Positions 13,600 through 20,334 of a stretch of DNA of 20,337 nucleotides are shown in pieces. This DNA is from a virus, in the IMG/VR virus record IMGVR_UViG_3300029797_000023, positions 1-20,337 of that record. One strand, 5' to 3'. Positions within the stretch are counted from its first letter, which is position 1, and each line of letters opens with the position of its first letter. The notes under the pieces are model-generated. The model ran no database searches. It saw only the letters and a list, made by a program, of their open reading frames with translations, and was not told the DNA's origin. Both the position numbers and the translations under genes were made by a program.

Positions 13600-13749
13600 T
13601 TATTCTCCATCTAATAGTTTACACAGAAAGTCCATTGCTTGGTCTGATGTTTCTGCCTTAAAACATGTTAGGTTTTTTGAATCTCGTATTTCGCATGTTC
13701 CGTCTTTAAATGTAAACAGTGTATATTGTCTATTGATTTTAATTTTCAT
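13600..13749 (-). CDS. 49-residue small protein
   Basis: ATG 13749 to TAA 13600 encodes a 49-residue protein starting MKIKINRQYTLFTFKDG and ending LCKLLDGE. It looks like a short beta hairpin followed by a helix, with three Cys (residues 19, 29 and 43) that are too spread for a clear zinc site. AAAGGA sits about seven bases upstream, in an 11-base segment (CAACAGAAAGG) repeated exactly before the phosphoesterase gene. No family is recognised. Confidence 0.6.
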   Translation of the reverse strand: MKIKINRQYTLFTFKDGTCEIRDSKNLTCFKAETSDQAMDFLCKLLDGE

Positions 13750-13776
13750 TACAATGTCCTTTCTGTTGGTTTTTTG

Positions 13777-14286
13777 TTATCTTAGTGCTTTTGGCAGCAC
13801 ATTCCTGAACTCATACTGCTTTTGTCCGTTTCTTATCATGTCTATCCATTTGCGGTGCATCCCTATGATGATATGCATATTCCTTTGTGGTTTTTCATTC
13901 ATAAACACCGCATAACAAAACGCCCTTATTGGTTCTTTTATTTTCCAGTCATTGTCTGTCTTTTTCGTATTGCCGAGTTTTTGATTATATCTCTGCAATC
14001 CCCTATAATATATTGGTTGTCTGAAATCTTCTAACGTCAAATCATCTTCCTGCCAGTCCAATATCTCAATGGCATATTTTTGGTCAGTGTAGCCTTGCTC
14101 AAAAGCACTATACGATTCAAGCATCAAGGCAGATTTATTTTCATTTGTAATGGTTTGAAATCGTTTAAAACTGCCGTTTCTGTTGCAAAATCTTGATTTA
14201 CCCCAAATGTTTTCGTATACTTCACCTGTCTCAAAACTCCCGACCACCTTGCCGCCGCTCTTTGTTTCTACTATAAATATTCTCAT
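13777..14286 (-). CDS. Unknown protein ending in a short ASCH-like segment
   Basis: A 169-residue protein. Residues 1 to about 125 are not recognised. The last 30 or so, MHIIIGMHRKWIDMIRNGQ and QYEFRNVLPK, resemble the first strand-helix unit of ASCH/PUA-like RNA-binding domains (pattern 'K-x-x-x-x-I-x-x-G-x-K-x-x-E-x-R'), but the protein stops right there (ALR), so most of such a domain would be missing. ATG 14286 has GAGGACAG upstream and overlaps the previous stop as ATGA. It could be a truncated gene, or an ASCH-like resemblance in an intact protein. Confidence 0.6.
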   Translation of the reverse strand: MRIFIVETKSGGKVVGSFETGEVYENIWGKSRFCNRNGSFKRFQTITNENKSALMLESYSAFEQGYTDQKYAIEILDWQEDDLTLEDFRQPIYYRGLQRYNQKLGNTKKTDNDWKIKEPIRAFCYAVFMNEKPQRNMHIIIGMHRKWIDMIRNGQKQYEFRNVLPKALR

Positions 14287-14477
14287 TCTGTCCTCGCTTT
14301 CTCATTGAGTTCTCTGCCACATATGGGGCAATAATTGATTTTGGCTTTATATTCATAGTCAGAATAACTACACAGACAGTATTCATCATTATATTTTTCG
14401 ATAATATCACAAACAAAATCACCGTCAATTATAGGTTCGTTTTCTATGAATGTATCATTACAATATTTACACATCAT
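14283..14477 (-). CDS. Small zinc-ribbon protein
   Basis: A 64-residue protein with two Cys pairs, CKYC (residues 3-6) and CPICGREL near residue 50, the usual phage zinc-ribbon layout, around an acidic, Tyr-rich middle. The ATG ATG start overlaps the previous stop; either 14477 or 14474 could be used, the latter at a better distance from AGGA. Proteins like this are frequent in accessory regions and have no known single function. Confidence 0.62.
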   Translation of the reverse strand: MMCKYCNDTFIENEPIIDGDFVCDIIEKYNDEYCLCSYSDYEYKAKINYCPICGRELNEKARTE

Positions 14478-14712
14478 TCTTTTCCTGTAGTTCTTGCAGT
14501 CTTAGAGTTATAGCTTGAAGTTCGTTGACGTTTAAAGTGTTTTTTGAACTTAATACATAATAGCCATATACATCATTGTAATACAAATCTATAGGATATA
14601 CCAATGTTTTCTTTTCCCATGTTTCTGCCCGTTTAGTGTTGTGCTCAAATTCATCTCGTTTCTCAAACCCTGCATCAATCAATGCCTGTTCGCCTTTAGT
14701 AAGTTCTGTCAT
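14467..14712 (-). CDS. Small hypothetical protein
   Basis: An 81-residue protein from ATG 14712 (MTELTKGEQALIDAGFEKR), chosen over an upstream frame start because AGGA lies seven bases before it. It has a beta-rich middle (ETWEKKTLVYPIDLYY, YGYYVLSSK) and a C-terminal helix (ELQAITLRLQELQEKND). It overlaps its neighbours on both sides by 11-17 bases, typical of a tightly packed operon. No family is recognised. Confidence 0.58.
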   Translation of the reverse strand: MTELTKGEQALIDAGFEKRDEFEHNTKRAETWEKKTLVYPIDLYYNDVYGYYVLSSKNTLNVNELQAITLRLQELQEKNDV

Positions 14713-14938
14713 GCTTGAATCCTGTCCTTTCTCTCCAATAGTTAAGTTCATAGTATTTGACGTTTAATATCTCGGCTATCTCTTTTCCATTAAATCCTTT
14801 GTTGGTTAGCCTTATATATTCGTCCTTGTCTATTTTGTTTTCAATGGTATTATAGTTTTGTTTTTTTCCGCTATGGTCATAACCCCATTTTATATTTTCT
14901 AAGCGTTCAGGACGTTTACACGGTATATATCTTTCCAT
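14696..14938 (-). CDS. Small HTH-like protein
   Basis: An 80-residue protein. Residues about 38-72 (DEYIRLTNKGFNGKEIAEILN, YYELNYWRER) have the pattern of a helix-turn-helix, with 'G-F-N-G-K-E-I-A-E-I-L' as the core, like the DNA-binding part of small regulators. The first 35 residues are basic and irregular. ATG 14938 has AAGGAG seven bases upstream. It lies just after the sigma-like regulator gene, so it may take part in regulation, but this is not proven by the sequence. Confidence 0.58.
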   Translation of the reverse strand: MERYIPCKRPERLENIKWGYDHSGKKQNYNTIENKIDKDEYIRLTNKGFNGKEIAEILNVKYYELNYWRERTGFKHDRTY

Positions 14939-14939
14939 T

Positions 14940-15401
14940 TTATTGCTCCTTATTTAATTTATCAAGTGCCTCTCTTTTATATCGGTTAGTTTGTGCCACA
15001 GAATATGATACCGCTTTAGCTGTTGCGAATATGCTCAATCCTTCGATATAGAAAAACTTCAATACTTGATGTTCGGTTTTTTTGATTTTGCCGTTATTAT
15101 AATGCTTTCGGAGTTCGTCACCACATTTTATAATTTCCTCATTAAGCTGTAAAATCTCATTACTTAATCGGATTCTATCGTTGCGGTATTTCTTCAAGAT
15201 TTCATCTGCTTTGATCGCCTTTTCACCTGTCGGGTCTGAATCTGAAAAGTCAGGCTGCGAACTTCCGGACGTATCAATTATATTGCTTTTGGCGTCTCTG
15301 ACAGCTTCAATCTTGTCTTTAATCATTCGCAGTTCAGCCGTTGCAGCGTTCAAGTCTCGTGCGGAATGGCGAATTTTTTCAAGTCTGCTTTGGAATCTCA
15401 T
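14940..15401 (-). CDS. Sigma-70 region 4-like late regulator (RinA/ArpU-like)
   Basis: A 153-residue protein. The N-terminal 100 residues are coiled coil (RLEKIRHSARDLNAA, ILKKYRNDRIRLSNEILQL) with a Ser/Asp-rich break. The C-terminal 45 residues carry an HTH of the region 4 type (EHQVLKFFYIEGLSIFATA, then SVAQTNRYKREALDKL). This layout is that of phage late transcription regulators located before terminase genes. I prefer ATG 15401; a GTG at 15413, overlapping the previous stop, is possible. It may act on a promoter such as the one at 13559-13587, which is inference. Confidence 0.7.
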   Translation of the reverse strand: MRFQSRLEKIRHSARDLNAATAELRMIKDKIEAVRDAKSNIIDTSGSSQPDFSDSDPTGEKAIKADEILKKYRNDRIRLSNEILQLNEEIIKCGDELRKHYNNGKIKKTEHQVLKFFYIEGLSIFATAKAVSYSVAQTNRYKREALDKLNKEQ

Positions 15402-15405
15402 ATTT

Positions 15406-15885
15406 CTACTCACTCTCTAGTAGTTCAGGGTTTTCTAATATGTTGCCAATTACTTCTAAATCATTATACTCAACAATGTTTAGGTCAGACGTCAAACAGT
15501 GTCTGTTTCTTAAATTAATACCCCCACTTATAATAAGGTCGAATGATACATACATATTTTCTTTTGTGTATGCATGTCTTCTAAATGGAATCTTATTTTT
15601 TACAATATTATTTTCATATATTTCTTCTCCATTCTTGTCATTCAATCCTGTCCACTGTCCTACTGTTTGTGGGATGACTGGCACGTGTTCTATTTGTTTA
15701 TAATGTCCATCTCTTGTATCCCATTCGTGGAATACTTGAATAGTATCGGCTATATTCCCTTGGTCTATTTGCTCATATCCGTATCTGCCATACACCCATC
15801 TACCCTTAATCTTTTTACCGTCAATGTAGATAGTTTTATCGCCATTCTCATCCTTTGTAAAGCCTCTGAATTTTATTTCTCTCAT
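15406..15885 (-). CDS. YopX-family protein
   Basis: A 159-residue protein with the clear YopX signature: MREIKFRGFTKDENG at the start, GRWVYGRYGY, TVGQWTGLNDKNGEEIYEN in the middle and EVIGNILENPELL at the end. The family is a common phage and prophage accessory protein of unknown function. ATG 15885 has GAAAGGAAG upstream; a TTG-initiated extension to 15921 would overlap the membrane micro-ORF and lacks a site. Confidence 0.85.
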   Translation of the reverse strand: MREIKFRGFTKDENGDKTIYIDGKKIKGRWVYGRYGYEQIDQGNIADTIQVFHEWDTRDGHYKQIEHVPVIPQTVGQWTGLNDKNGEEIYENNIVKNKIPFRRHAYTKENMYVSFDLIISGGINLRNRHCLTSDLNIVEYNDLEVIGNILENPELLESE

Positions 15886-15913
15886 AATTCTTCCTTTCAT
15901 AAATGAATGTTCA

Positions 15914-16000
15914 TTAACCAAGGATGGCTATAGTTATTACTGCTAATAAAAGTATTATCAATGGTGTAAGCCCGATTTTAAGAATGTCTTTTCTTTTCAT
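15914..16000 (-). CDS. 28-residue single-span membrane peptide
   Basis: ATG 16000 to TAA 15914 encodes MKRKDILKIGLT followed by a hydrophobic stretch (PLIILLLAVITIAILG), giving a positively charged N terminus and one membrane span. It begins three bases after the stop of the zinc-ribbon gene, whose last codons hold GCAGG nine bases upstream. The layout resembles small phage membrane peptides and type I toxin peptides, but no antisense RNA is evident. Existence is likely, function unknown. Confidence 0.5.
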   Translation of the reverse strand: MKRKDILKIGLTPLIILLLAVITIAILG

Positions 16001-16002
16001 AT

Positions 16003-16350
16003 TCAATGCCTGCTTTCTTCTTGAATCAATCTTATATATTGTTCCGTTGCGTCTGTTTTATTAAAATCTTTTATAGCCGGCTTATCACTTTTTTCTAATT
16101 CCTTTTTGATTTTATACCATTCTCCTTTGTCACCATCCCTAAGTTCTCCAAATCCAAATTCATCATCATATCTGATATGTCTATGTGAATATTCTGTACA
16201 TGTTTCACACATATATGAATCCCAAACAGTACCGCCGTCTGCGATAGATAAAAGTATCATCTTCGAGCCTATTGGATACATTAAGCCACAACCAAAACAT
16301 ATATGTCTTTTGCGCGTTTTAACTTCTTTTTGTTTTAATATGTCACTCAT
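16003..16350 (-). CDS. Zinc-ribbon protein of unknown function
   Basis: A 115-residue protein with CFGCG at residues 18-22 and CETC near residue 48, a four-Cys zinc ribbon, preceded by the basic KTRKRHI segment. The rest is hydrophilic, with an aromatic and acidic middle and a helical C terminus. ATG 16350 overlaps the VRR-NUC gene by eight bases. Similar short proteins are frequent beside phage nuclease genes. No catalytic motif is visible. Confidence 0.68.
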   Translation of the reverse strand: MSDILKQKEVKTRKRHICFGCGLMYPIGSKMILLSIADGGTVWDSYMCETCTEYSHRHIRYDDEFGFGELRDGDKGEWYKIKKELEKSDKPAIKDFNKTDATEQYIRLIQEESRH

Positions 16351-16711
16351 TTTTTATTCTCCCTTCTAAGTAATCTGTTATTGTTTCAATAGCCTCTGTA
16401 TCACTGTAACATATGTATACGGCATAGCCTTGTAGTTTAAGAAAATGTGTCCATTCTTTCTGTGAGTCTGTTGTTCTGCCTTTAGGTGCTTTCATCTCAA
16501 TGAATAATCCATGATAGCCTTTTACTGGTACTGGTAGTATTAAGTCAGGGAATCCGGACTTGACGCCCTCTCGCTTAAATCTCGCGGCTTCTATTGCATT
16601 GCGCTTGCCGCCGTTCGGTGAATGGTGAAGGAATCGCAGTATTTCTTTGTGCTTGCTCATTGCCGCCCATTGGATTACATTCTGTTGCATTTCACTTTCT
16701 GTGTGGTTCAT
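16343..16711 (-). CDS. VRR-NUC domain nuclease
   Basis: A 122-residue protein that is nearly all one VRR-NUC domain, a PD-(D/E)xK-type nuclease. Asp56 in GFPDLIL, Glu72 and Lys74 in FIEMKAPKG form the catalytic set, with Gln84 in the following helix and GYAVYICY as the closing strand. The early HHSPNGGKRN segment is also typical. Such stand-alone domains may cut branched or structured DNA. I use ATG 16711, with GAGG nine bases upstream. It lies in the same block as the split helicase and the methyltransferase, suggesting a role in replication or recombination. Confidence 0.85.
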   Translation of the reverse strand: MNHTESEMQQNVIQWAAMSKHKEILRFLHHSPNGGKRNAIEAARFKREGVKSGFPDLILPVPVKGYHGLFIEMKAPKGRTTDSQKEWTHFLKLQGYAVYICYSDTEAIETITDYLEGRIKNE

Positions 16712-16712
16712 A

Positions 16713-16973
16713 TTATATTTCCTCATTAAGCCAGTCTTTAAATTTTGCAAACCACTTTTTAATATCTTCAAATGTAATATTCCCTAGTTTATCAGCGACA
16801 ATAACAGCTGAAAATATCATTATTGCTAATATTGTATGTAGAAAGAATATCAACATAAATATAATTCTCCATCTTTTTGTGGCAGCATCAGCAAGAAACC
16901 ATCTAACCGATAAAACCGTGTCGATTGTTCCTATCATTCCATATATTATTAGTATTATTATAAATTTATTCAT
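16713..16973 (-). CDS. Small membrane protein
   Basis: An 86-residue protein with two hydrophobic segments, residues about 4-24 (FIIILIIYGMIGTIDTVLSV) and 37-62 (WRIIFMLIFFLHTILAIMIF...), then a charged C-terminal helix with three Trp-containing turns (KKWFAKFKDWLNEE). ATG 16973 has GGAG seven bases upstream, inside the end of the methyltransferase gene. The family is not recognised. A holin role is possible in principle but the location in a DNA metabolism block argues against it. Confidence 0.6.
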   Translation of the reverse strand: MNKFIIILIIYGMIGTIDTVLSVRWFLADAATKRWRIIFMLIFFLHTILAIMIFSAVIVADKLGNITFEDIKKWFAKFKDWLNEEI

Positions 16974-16977
16974 CTCT

Positions 16978-17859
16978 TTACTCCAAATCAAATGTTAGTT
17001 GGTCTTTCATTTTTTCAGCTATCCGCAGATTATTTACTGCTTGATTATAATAGCTTTCCTTTAGTTCTATGCCTACATATTTACGTTTCTTCTGTAATGC
17101 TACATGACCGCTTGAACCTATGCCATTAAAAGGGTCAAAGACTATATCTCCTTTATTAGTCCAAAGTTCAATACCGCGCTCAATAACTTCAAGTTGTAAA
17201 GGGCATATATGCTTTTCGTCTTTTTCTTCTCGTGCTGATAATCTTTGAAGCGTATCGGATTGTCTAATGTTCATCCATACCGGACTAGCATATTCTTGCC
17301 ATTTATCCACCGAAAAACTTTCATTTGTATGTGTGCATGGTTCGTCATTATCCCCACGTTTACGAAATGTTACCAAATAGTCAGGAATGCCCTGTCTGCA
17401 TCTACAGCTATCTTTTTTAATCTGTTTATGAAGTAATCCTAATGCCTTAGTGCGTTGCATTGCCACTACCGGATCTTTCCATATGCAAACCTCTGAATAA
17501 TAATCCCATCCTGCGCGTTCCATAGCACGAATTATATCGCCTCTGAAATCTCTTAATCCTATATATCCGTCTGATTGTTTTGATGTCGGTAAATTCATAC
17601 AGTGGATAGAACACATTCTGCCAGTCATAGTTATTCTATGCCATTCTTTCAGCATGTATCCAAAGTGTGTCCAAAACTCATCATATGTTCTGCTATTGCC
17701 TAAATCGCGCTCTGTATTCGAGTATGTGTAAAGGCTTGCGAACGGTATTGATGTTATCGAATAGTGGATAGAATTATCAGGAATGCCCTGTATAACTTCG
17801 CAACTATCACCATGATATAATGTCCAGTTTTCACCCTGCGATTGATTTAATACTTTCAT
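16978..17859 (-). CDS. DNA methyltransferase, N6-adenine/N4-cytosine beta class
   Basis: A 293-residue protein with the N6_N4 methylase layout: motif IV near the N terminus (TSIPF, residues 36-40), then a recognition region, and the S-adenosylmethionine motif I DPFNGIGSSG (242-251) near the C terminus, followed by YVGIEL. This order is that of beta-class enzymes. The catalytic motif differs from the usual (D/N/S)PP(Y/F) by having Ile in place of the first Pro; I believe related phage enzymes share this. No restriction enzyme partner is present, so it is likely protective or regulatory. ATG 17859 has AAGGAG five bases upstream; an in-frame GTG at 17865 overlaps that site. Confidence 0.85.
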   Translation of the reverse strand: MKVLNQSQGENWTLYHGDSCEVIQGIPDNSIHYSITSIPFASLYTYSNTERDLGNSRTYDEFWTHFGYMLKEWHRITMTGRMCSIHCMNLPTSKQSDGYIGLRDFRGDIIRAMERAGWDYYSEVCIWKDPVVAMQRTKALGLLHKQIKKDSCRCRQGIPDYLVTFRKRGDNDEPCTHTNESFSVDKWQEYASPVWMNIRQSDTLQRLSAREEKDEKHICPLQLEVIERGIELWTNKGDIVFDPFNGIGSSGHVALQKKRKYVGIELKESYYNQAVNNLRIAEKMKDQLTFDLE

Positions 17860-18361
17860 TTTCACTCCTTAACCATTTTGGTATAATCATTTCTTTATCT
17901 GCATTATATTCTATTTTTTCATTTATAGTTCCGTGTATCTCTTTTGTCAATATGTCTTTAGTAAATTTGACCATTTCAGATATCATTTCAGCAGCTTGTT
18001 TTTCCTTGCGTTCTATGTTAGCTTTAACTGCTCCCTCTGCCTCACTTATCACTATATGTACATGCACATCTTCTGTCTGCCCAAACCTCCAGCATCTTCT
18101 TATTGCCTGATACATCATTTCGTAGCTGTCCGATAGACCTACAAATATCATGTTATGGCAGTTTTGCCAATTCATGCCGTAGCCAAATACAGATGGTTTA
18201 CTTATCAGTATAGGTCTTTCGCCATTACGCCATCTTTGCTCATATTCTATCTTTAAATGGCTTGGAGTACTTCCTTGTATTGAAAATGCCTTATCACCTA
18301 GTAGCTTTTTAAGCCGGTCTTGTTCTGCGTTTAAATCACACCATATTATCGTTTTTTTCAT
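17831..18361 (-). CDS. SNF2-like helicase, C-terminal half (split gene)
   Basis: A 176-residue protein corresponding to the second RecA-like domain of a superfamily 2 helicase. It starts at KKTIIWCDLNAEQ, the first strand of that domain, and contains SKPSVFGYGMNWQ (motif V region) and QAIRRCWRFGQ (residues 85-95, motif VI with the arginine finger). It has no Walker A of its own. The first domain is encoded separately at 18944-19834, with an endonuclease gene between. ATG 18361 has AGAGG eight bases upstream, inside the endonuclease gene, so a separate polypeptide is likely made and could assemble with the N-terminal half. Confidence 0.82.
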   Translation of the reverse strand: MKKTIIWCDLNAEQDRLKKLLGDKAFSIQGSTPSHLKIEYEQRWRNGERPILISKPSVFGYGMNWQNCHNMIFVGLSDSYEMMYQAIRRCWRFGQTEDVHVHIVISEAEGAVKANIERKEKQAAEMISEMVKFTKDILTKEIHGTINEKIEYNADKEMIIPKWLRSENESIKSIAG

Positions 18362-18896
18362 AATTTTCCTCTAAATATCTTATTGCTTTTTTCATTAAGG
18401 ATATATCGTCATTAAATTGACCTAATGCAAAATTGCACTTACTGCATAACAATCCTCTAACCTTATTGGTTTTATGGTCATGGTCAACATATAATCTATT
18501 TCCTAATATGTCTCCATCTGTTGCACCACATATAGCACATTTGTGCTTTTGTTTTTTTAATAAATTTTTATAATCTTCTATCGTAATATTATATGTCTTT
18601 AATCTTTGTTTTATTTTTGTTTCAGGATTATCTTTGTTATATTTTTTTACTTGCTTCTTTATATTATTTCGATATTCAACATCTTTAGCATATCTTTGAC
18701 GTCTTGCTTTATTTTTTTTATCCTTGTAATCAATATTAGATTGTCTTTCTTTCCATCTGTCTGTATTATTTGAATAATAATTACGCATATAGTCGCTTTC
18801 TCGCCTATGTTCTAACCTACATTTTTTGCTGCAATATTTAATTCTTTTATCGTTTTTTGATGGTTCAAATTCTTTATTGCAATATAAACATTTCAT
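18336..18896 (-). CDS. Endonuclease VII-type HNH nuclease inserted in the helicase gene
   Basis: A 186-residue protein, visibly more AT-rich than its neighbours. An N-terminal Cys4 zinc knuckle (C3, C6, C22, C26) is followed by a Lys/Arg/Asn-rich linker, then a recombination endonuclease VII-like domain: C120-x2-C123, LYVDHDH (135-141) and C151-x2-C154, the fold that holds the His-metal site. It resembles free-standing homing endonucleases of phages. It has its own TTTACA-17-TATAAT promoter and a GAGAGG ribosome site, and its end overlaps the C-terminal helicase start by 26 bases. Mobility is inference from the split target gene. Confidence 0.83.
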   Translation of the reverse strand: MKCLYCNKEFEPSKNDKRIKYCSKKCRLEHRRESDYMRNYYSNNTDRWKERQSNIDYKDKKNKARRQRYAKDVEYRNNIKKQVKKYNKDNPETKIKQRLKTYNITIEDYKNLLKKQKHKCAICGATDGDILGNRLYVDHDHKTNKVRGLLCSKCNFALGQFNDDISLMKKAIRYLEENYEKNDNMV

Positions 18897-18913
18897 AATT
18901 TTACCTCTCTCGT

Positions 18914-18942
18914 ATTATAACATGATTTTTGTTATTTGTAAA
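18914..18942 (-). promoter_or_regulatory. Consensus vegetative promoter of the inserted endonuclease
   Basis: The minus strand reads TTTACA (18937-18942), a 17-base spacer and TATAAT (18914-18919). It begins one base after the stop codon of the N-terminal helicase ORF and ends about 18 bases before the endonuclease ATG, so it seems to have arrived with the insertion. It would also transcribe the C-terminal helicase half. Confidence 0.72.
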
Positions 18943-18943
18943 T

Positions 18944-19834
18944 TCATTCCTTAATGTTGAGAAGTTCAATTGCTAGTTCTGCCCTATCTTCCATACTGTC
19001 GCGCCTCGCCTGTCTGCGTTCTGATAATGTGTTTGCCAGTTTAGGAATAAGCATCATTTGTCCGTCATCTTCCATATTGTCGCTGTCTGTTATGTGCTCG
19101 TGTATATGAAGTTCCGGAAGAAGAAATCCGTTATCAACATATCCTAAATCGCTAGGTTTAGTTATCACACACGCCCAGCTTGCTAGCCATTCCCAAAAAG
19201 AGTTTTTGGCATGACCTTTTAATCTCCATTTAATGCCGTGTGATGCATCATTGATAAAGAAAGTTGACAGCATTTCAGTTTGTGTCATTGCTCCCACAAA
19301 TTCAGCATGATTGCCTAGTTCCATATGGTCATTAGGCGCAGGTGTAGCAGTGCAAGCTAATTTGAATTGTGTATCTGCGTACAGTTCCAATATCTTAGTA
19401 CGCGTCTTTGATGTTTGATGTTTTATTATCGAACTTTCGTCTAATACTAATCCGCCGAATGTATCAGGATCAAAATGCTCCATCATTTCATAGTTAGTAA
19501 TATTTATGCCGTCAATTACATCTTCATGAGTTCTGCAAATATTAACATTAATGTGGAACTTCTCACCCTCTCTTTGCGTTTGCTTAGATACTGCCAACGG
19601 TGCAAATATTAATACTGGTTTGCCTGTATGCATATGAACTTTATTTGCCCATTCAAGTTGCATAGGTGTTTTCCCTAGCCCACAATCAGCAAATATACAT
19701 GCTCTACCTTTTTTTAACGCCCATTTAACAATATCTTTCTGCCAGTCAAAAAGCATTGGATTAAAGTCATCACATTCAAATCCGGTTGATATTGTTTTTA
19801 TCTTTTTAGTTGCTAAAAACTCTTTATAGTTCAT
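18944..19834 (-). CDS. SNF2-like helicase, N-terminal half (split gene)
   Basis: A 296-residue protein with the first RecA-like domain of a SNF2-type superfamily 2 helicase: FDWQKDIVKWAL (Q-motif-like), Walker A DCGLGKT (50-56), motif Ia FAPLAV (78-82), motif II LDES (131-134) and motif III TATP (162-165). It ends AELAIELLNIKE, where an intact phage helicase would continue directly into the strand now opening the downstream ORF. Motifs IV-VI are missing here and found at 17831-18361. ATG 19834 overlaps the previous stop as ATGA; an upstream in-frame extension to 19885 lies within the HNH gene and is unlikely. Confidence 0.85.
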   Translation of the reverse strand: MNYKEFLATKKIKTISTGFECDDFNPMLFDWQKDIVKWALKKGRACIFADCGLGKTPMQLEWANKVHMHTGKPVLIFAPLAVSKQTQREGEKFHINVNICRTHEDVIDGINITNYEMMEHFDPDTFGGLVLDESSIIKHQTSKTRTKILELYADTQFKLACTATPAPNDHMELGNHAEFVGAMTQTEMLSTFFINDASHGIKWRLKGHAKNSFWEWLASWACVITKPSDLGYVDNGFLLPELHIHEHITDSDNMEDDGQMMLIPKLANTLSERRQARRDSMEDRAELAIELLNIKE

Positions 19835-20334
19835 ACTAACCCCCAAGCGTATCCGCCGCAACTTTTTCTTAGTCCTGAGCAGCATTGGCTTATGTGACCT
19901 GCATTTTGTCGACTTCCGAACACTTCAAAGGCTGCATCATGCATGGAATCGCATTTGATTACTTCGCCTGTTTTCAGATGTATGCCTTTTACTGCCTTAG
20001 CCTCAATCTTGCCGTGTTCTATGGCGTGTTCTATGTTCTTGCGGCGAGTTGTCCATTCGAGGTTTGTATCCCAGTTGAATTGTTTGTTGCAATCTTTGTG
20101 ATTCACTTCCGTTGCATCTTTAGGCTTTTTCAAGAATGCATTCGCAACAAGCACATGAATGAAAAACCTCTGCCTTTTGCCGTTGTAACTCAATGTCACG
20201 CGTAAGTATCCGTTTTCGTTTTCTTCAGGTTTAAGTTCTTTAGTTTTTCCGTAATGATAACTTATTACGCGTCCTTTGTTTGATATAGCGTATTTATCGC
20301 CAAAGTCAGGTATCATTTTAAATTGTTCTTTCAT
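19831..20334 (-). CDS. HNH homing-type endonuclease with NUMOD domains
   Basis: A 167-residue protein in three parts: a NUMOD4-like N terminus (IPDFGDKYAISNKGRVIS), an HNH nuclease core (FFIHVLVANAF, NHKD at 78-81, NLEWTT at 91-96), and a C-terminal NUMOD1-like DNA-binding repeat (VKGIHLKTGEVIKCDSMHDA ... GHISQCCSG). This is the layout of free-standing or intron-encoded phage homing endonucleases. The ATG lies three bases from the window edge, so its ribosome site and any longer start cannot be seen. It abuts the helicase gene by an ATGA overlap, giving two different homing-type nucleases around the same helicase. Confidence 0.85.
   Translation of the reverse strand: MKEQFKMIPDFGDKYAISNKGRVISYHYGKTKELKPEENENGYLRVTLSYNGKRQRFFIHVLVANAFLKKPKDATEVNHKDCNKQFNWDTNLEWTTRRKNIEHAIEHGKIEAKAVKGIHLKTGEVIKCDSMHDAAFEVFGSRQNAGHISQCCSGLRKSCGGYAWGLV

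Noticed and set aside
14231-14428. 65-codon minus-strand ORF overlapping the zinc-ribbon gene
   Set aside because: It is out of frame with the zinc-ribbon gene, which has Cys pairs, a ribosome site and coupled overlaps; the alternative has none of these.
18336-18943. Group I intron carrying the endonuclease VII-type gene
   Set aside because: Only 47 non-coding bases lie before the ORF, mostly promoter and RBS, and none after it, leaving no room for a ribozyme.
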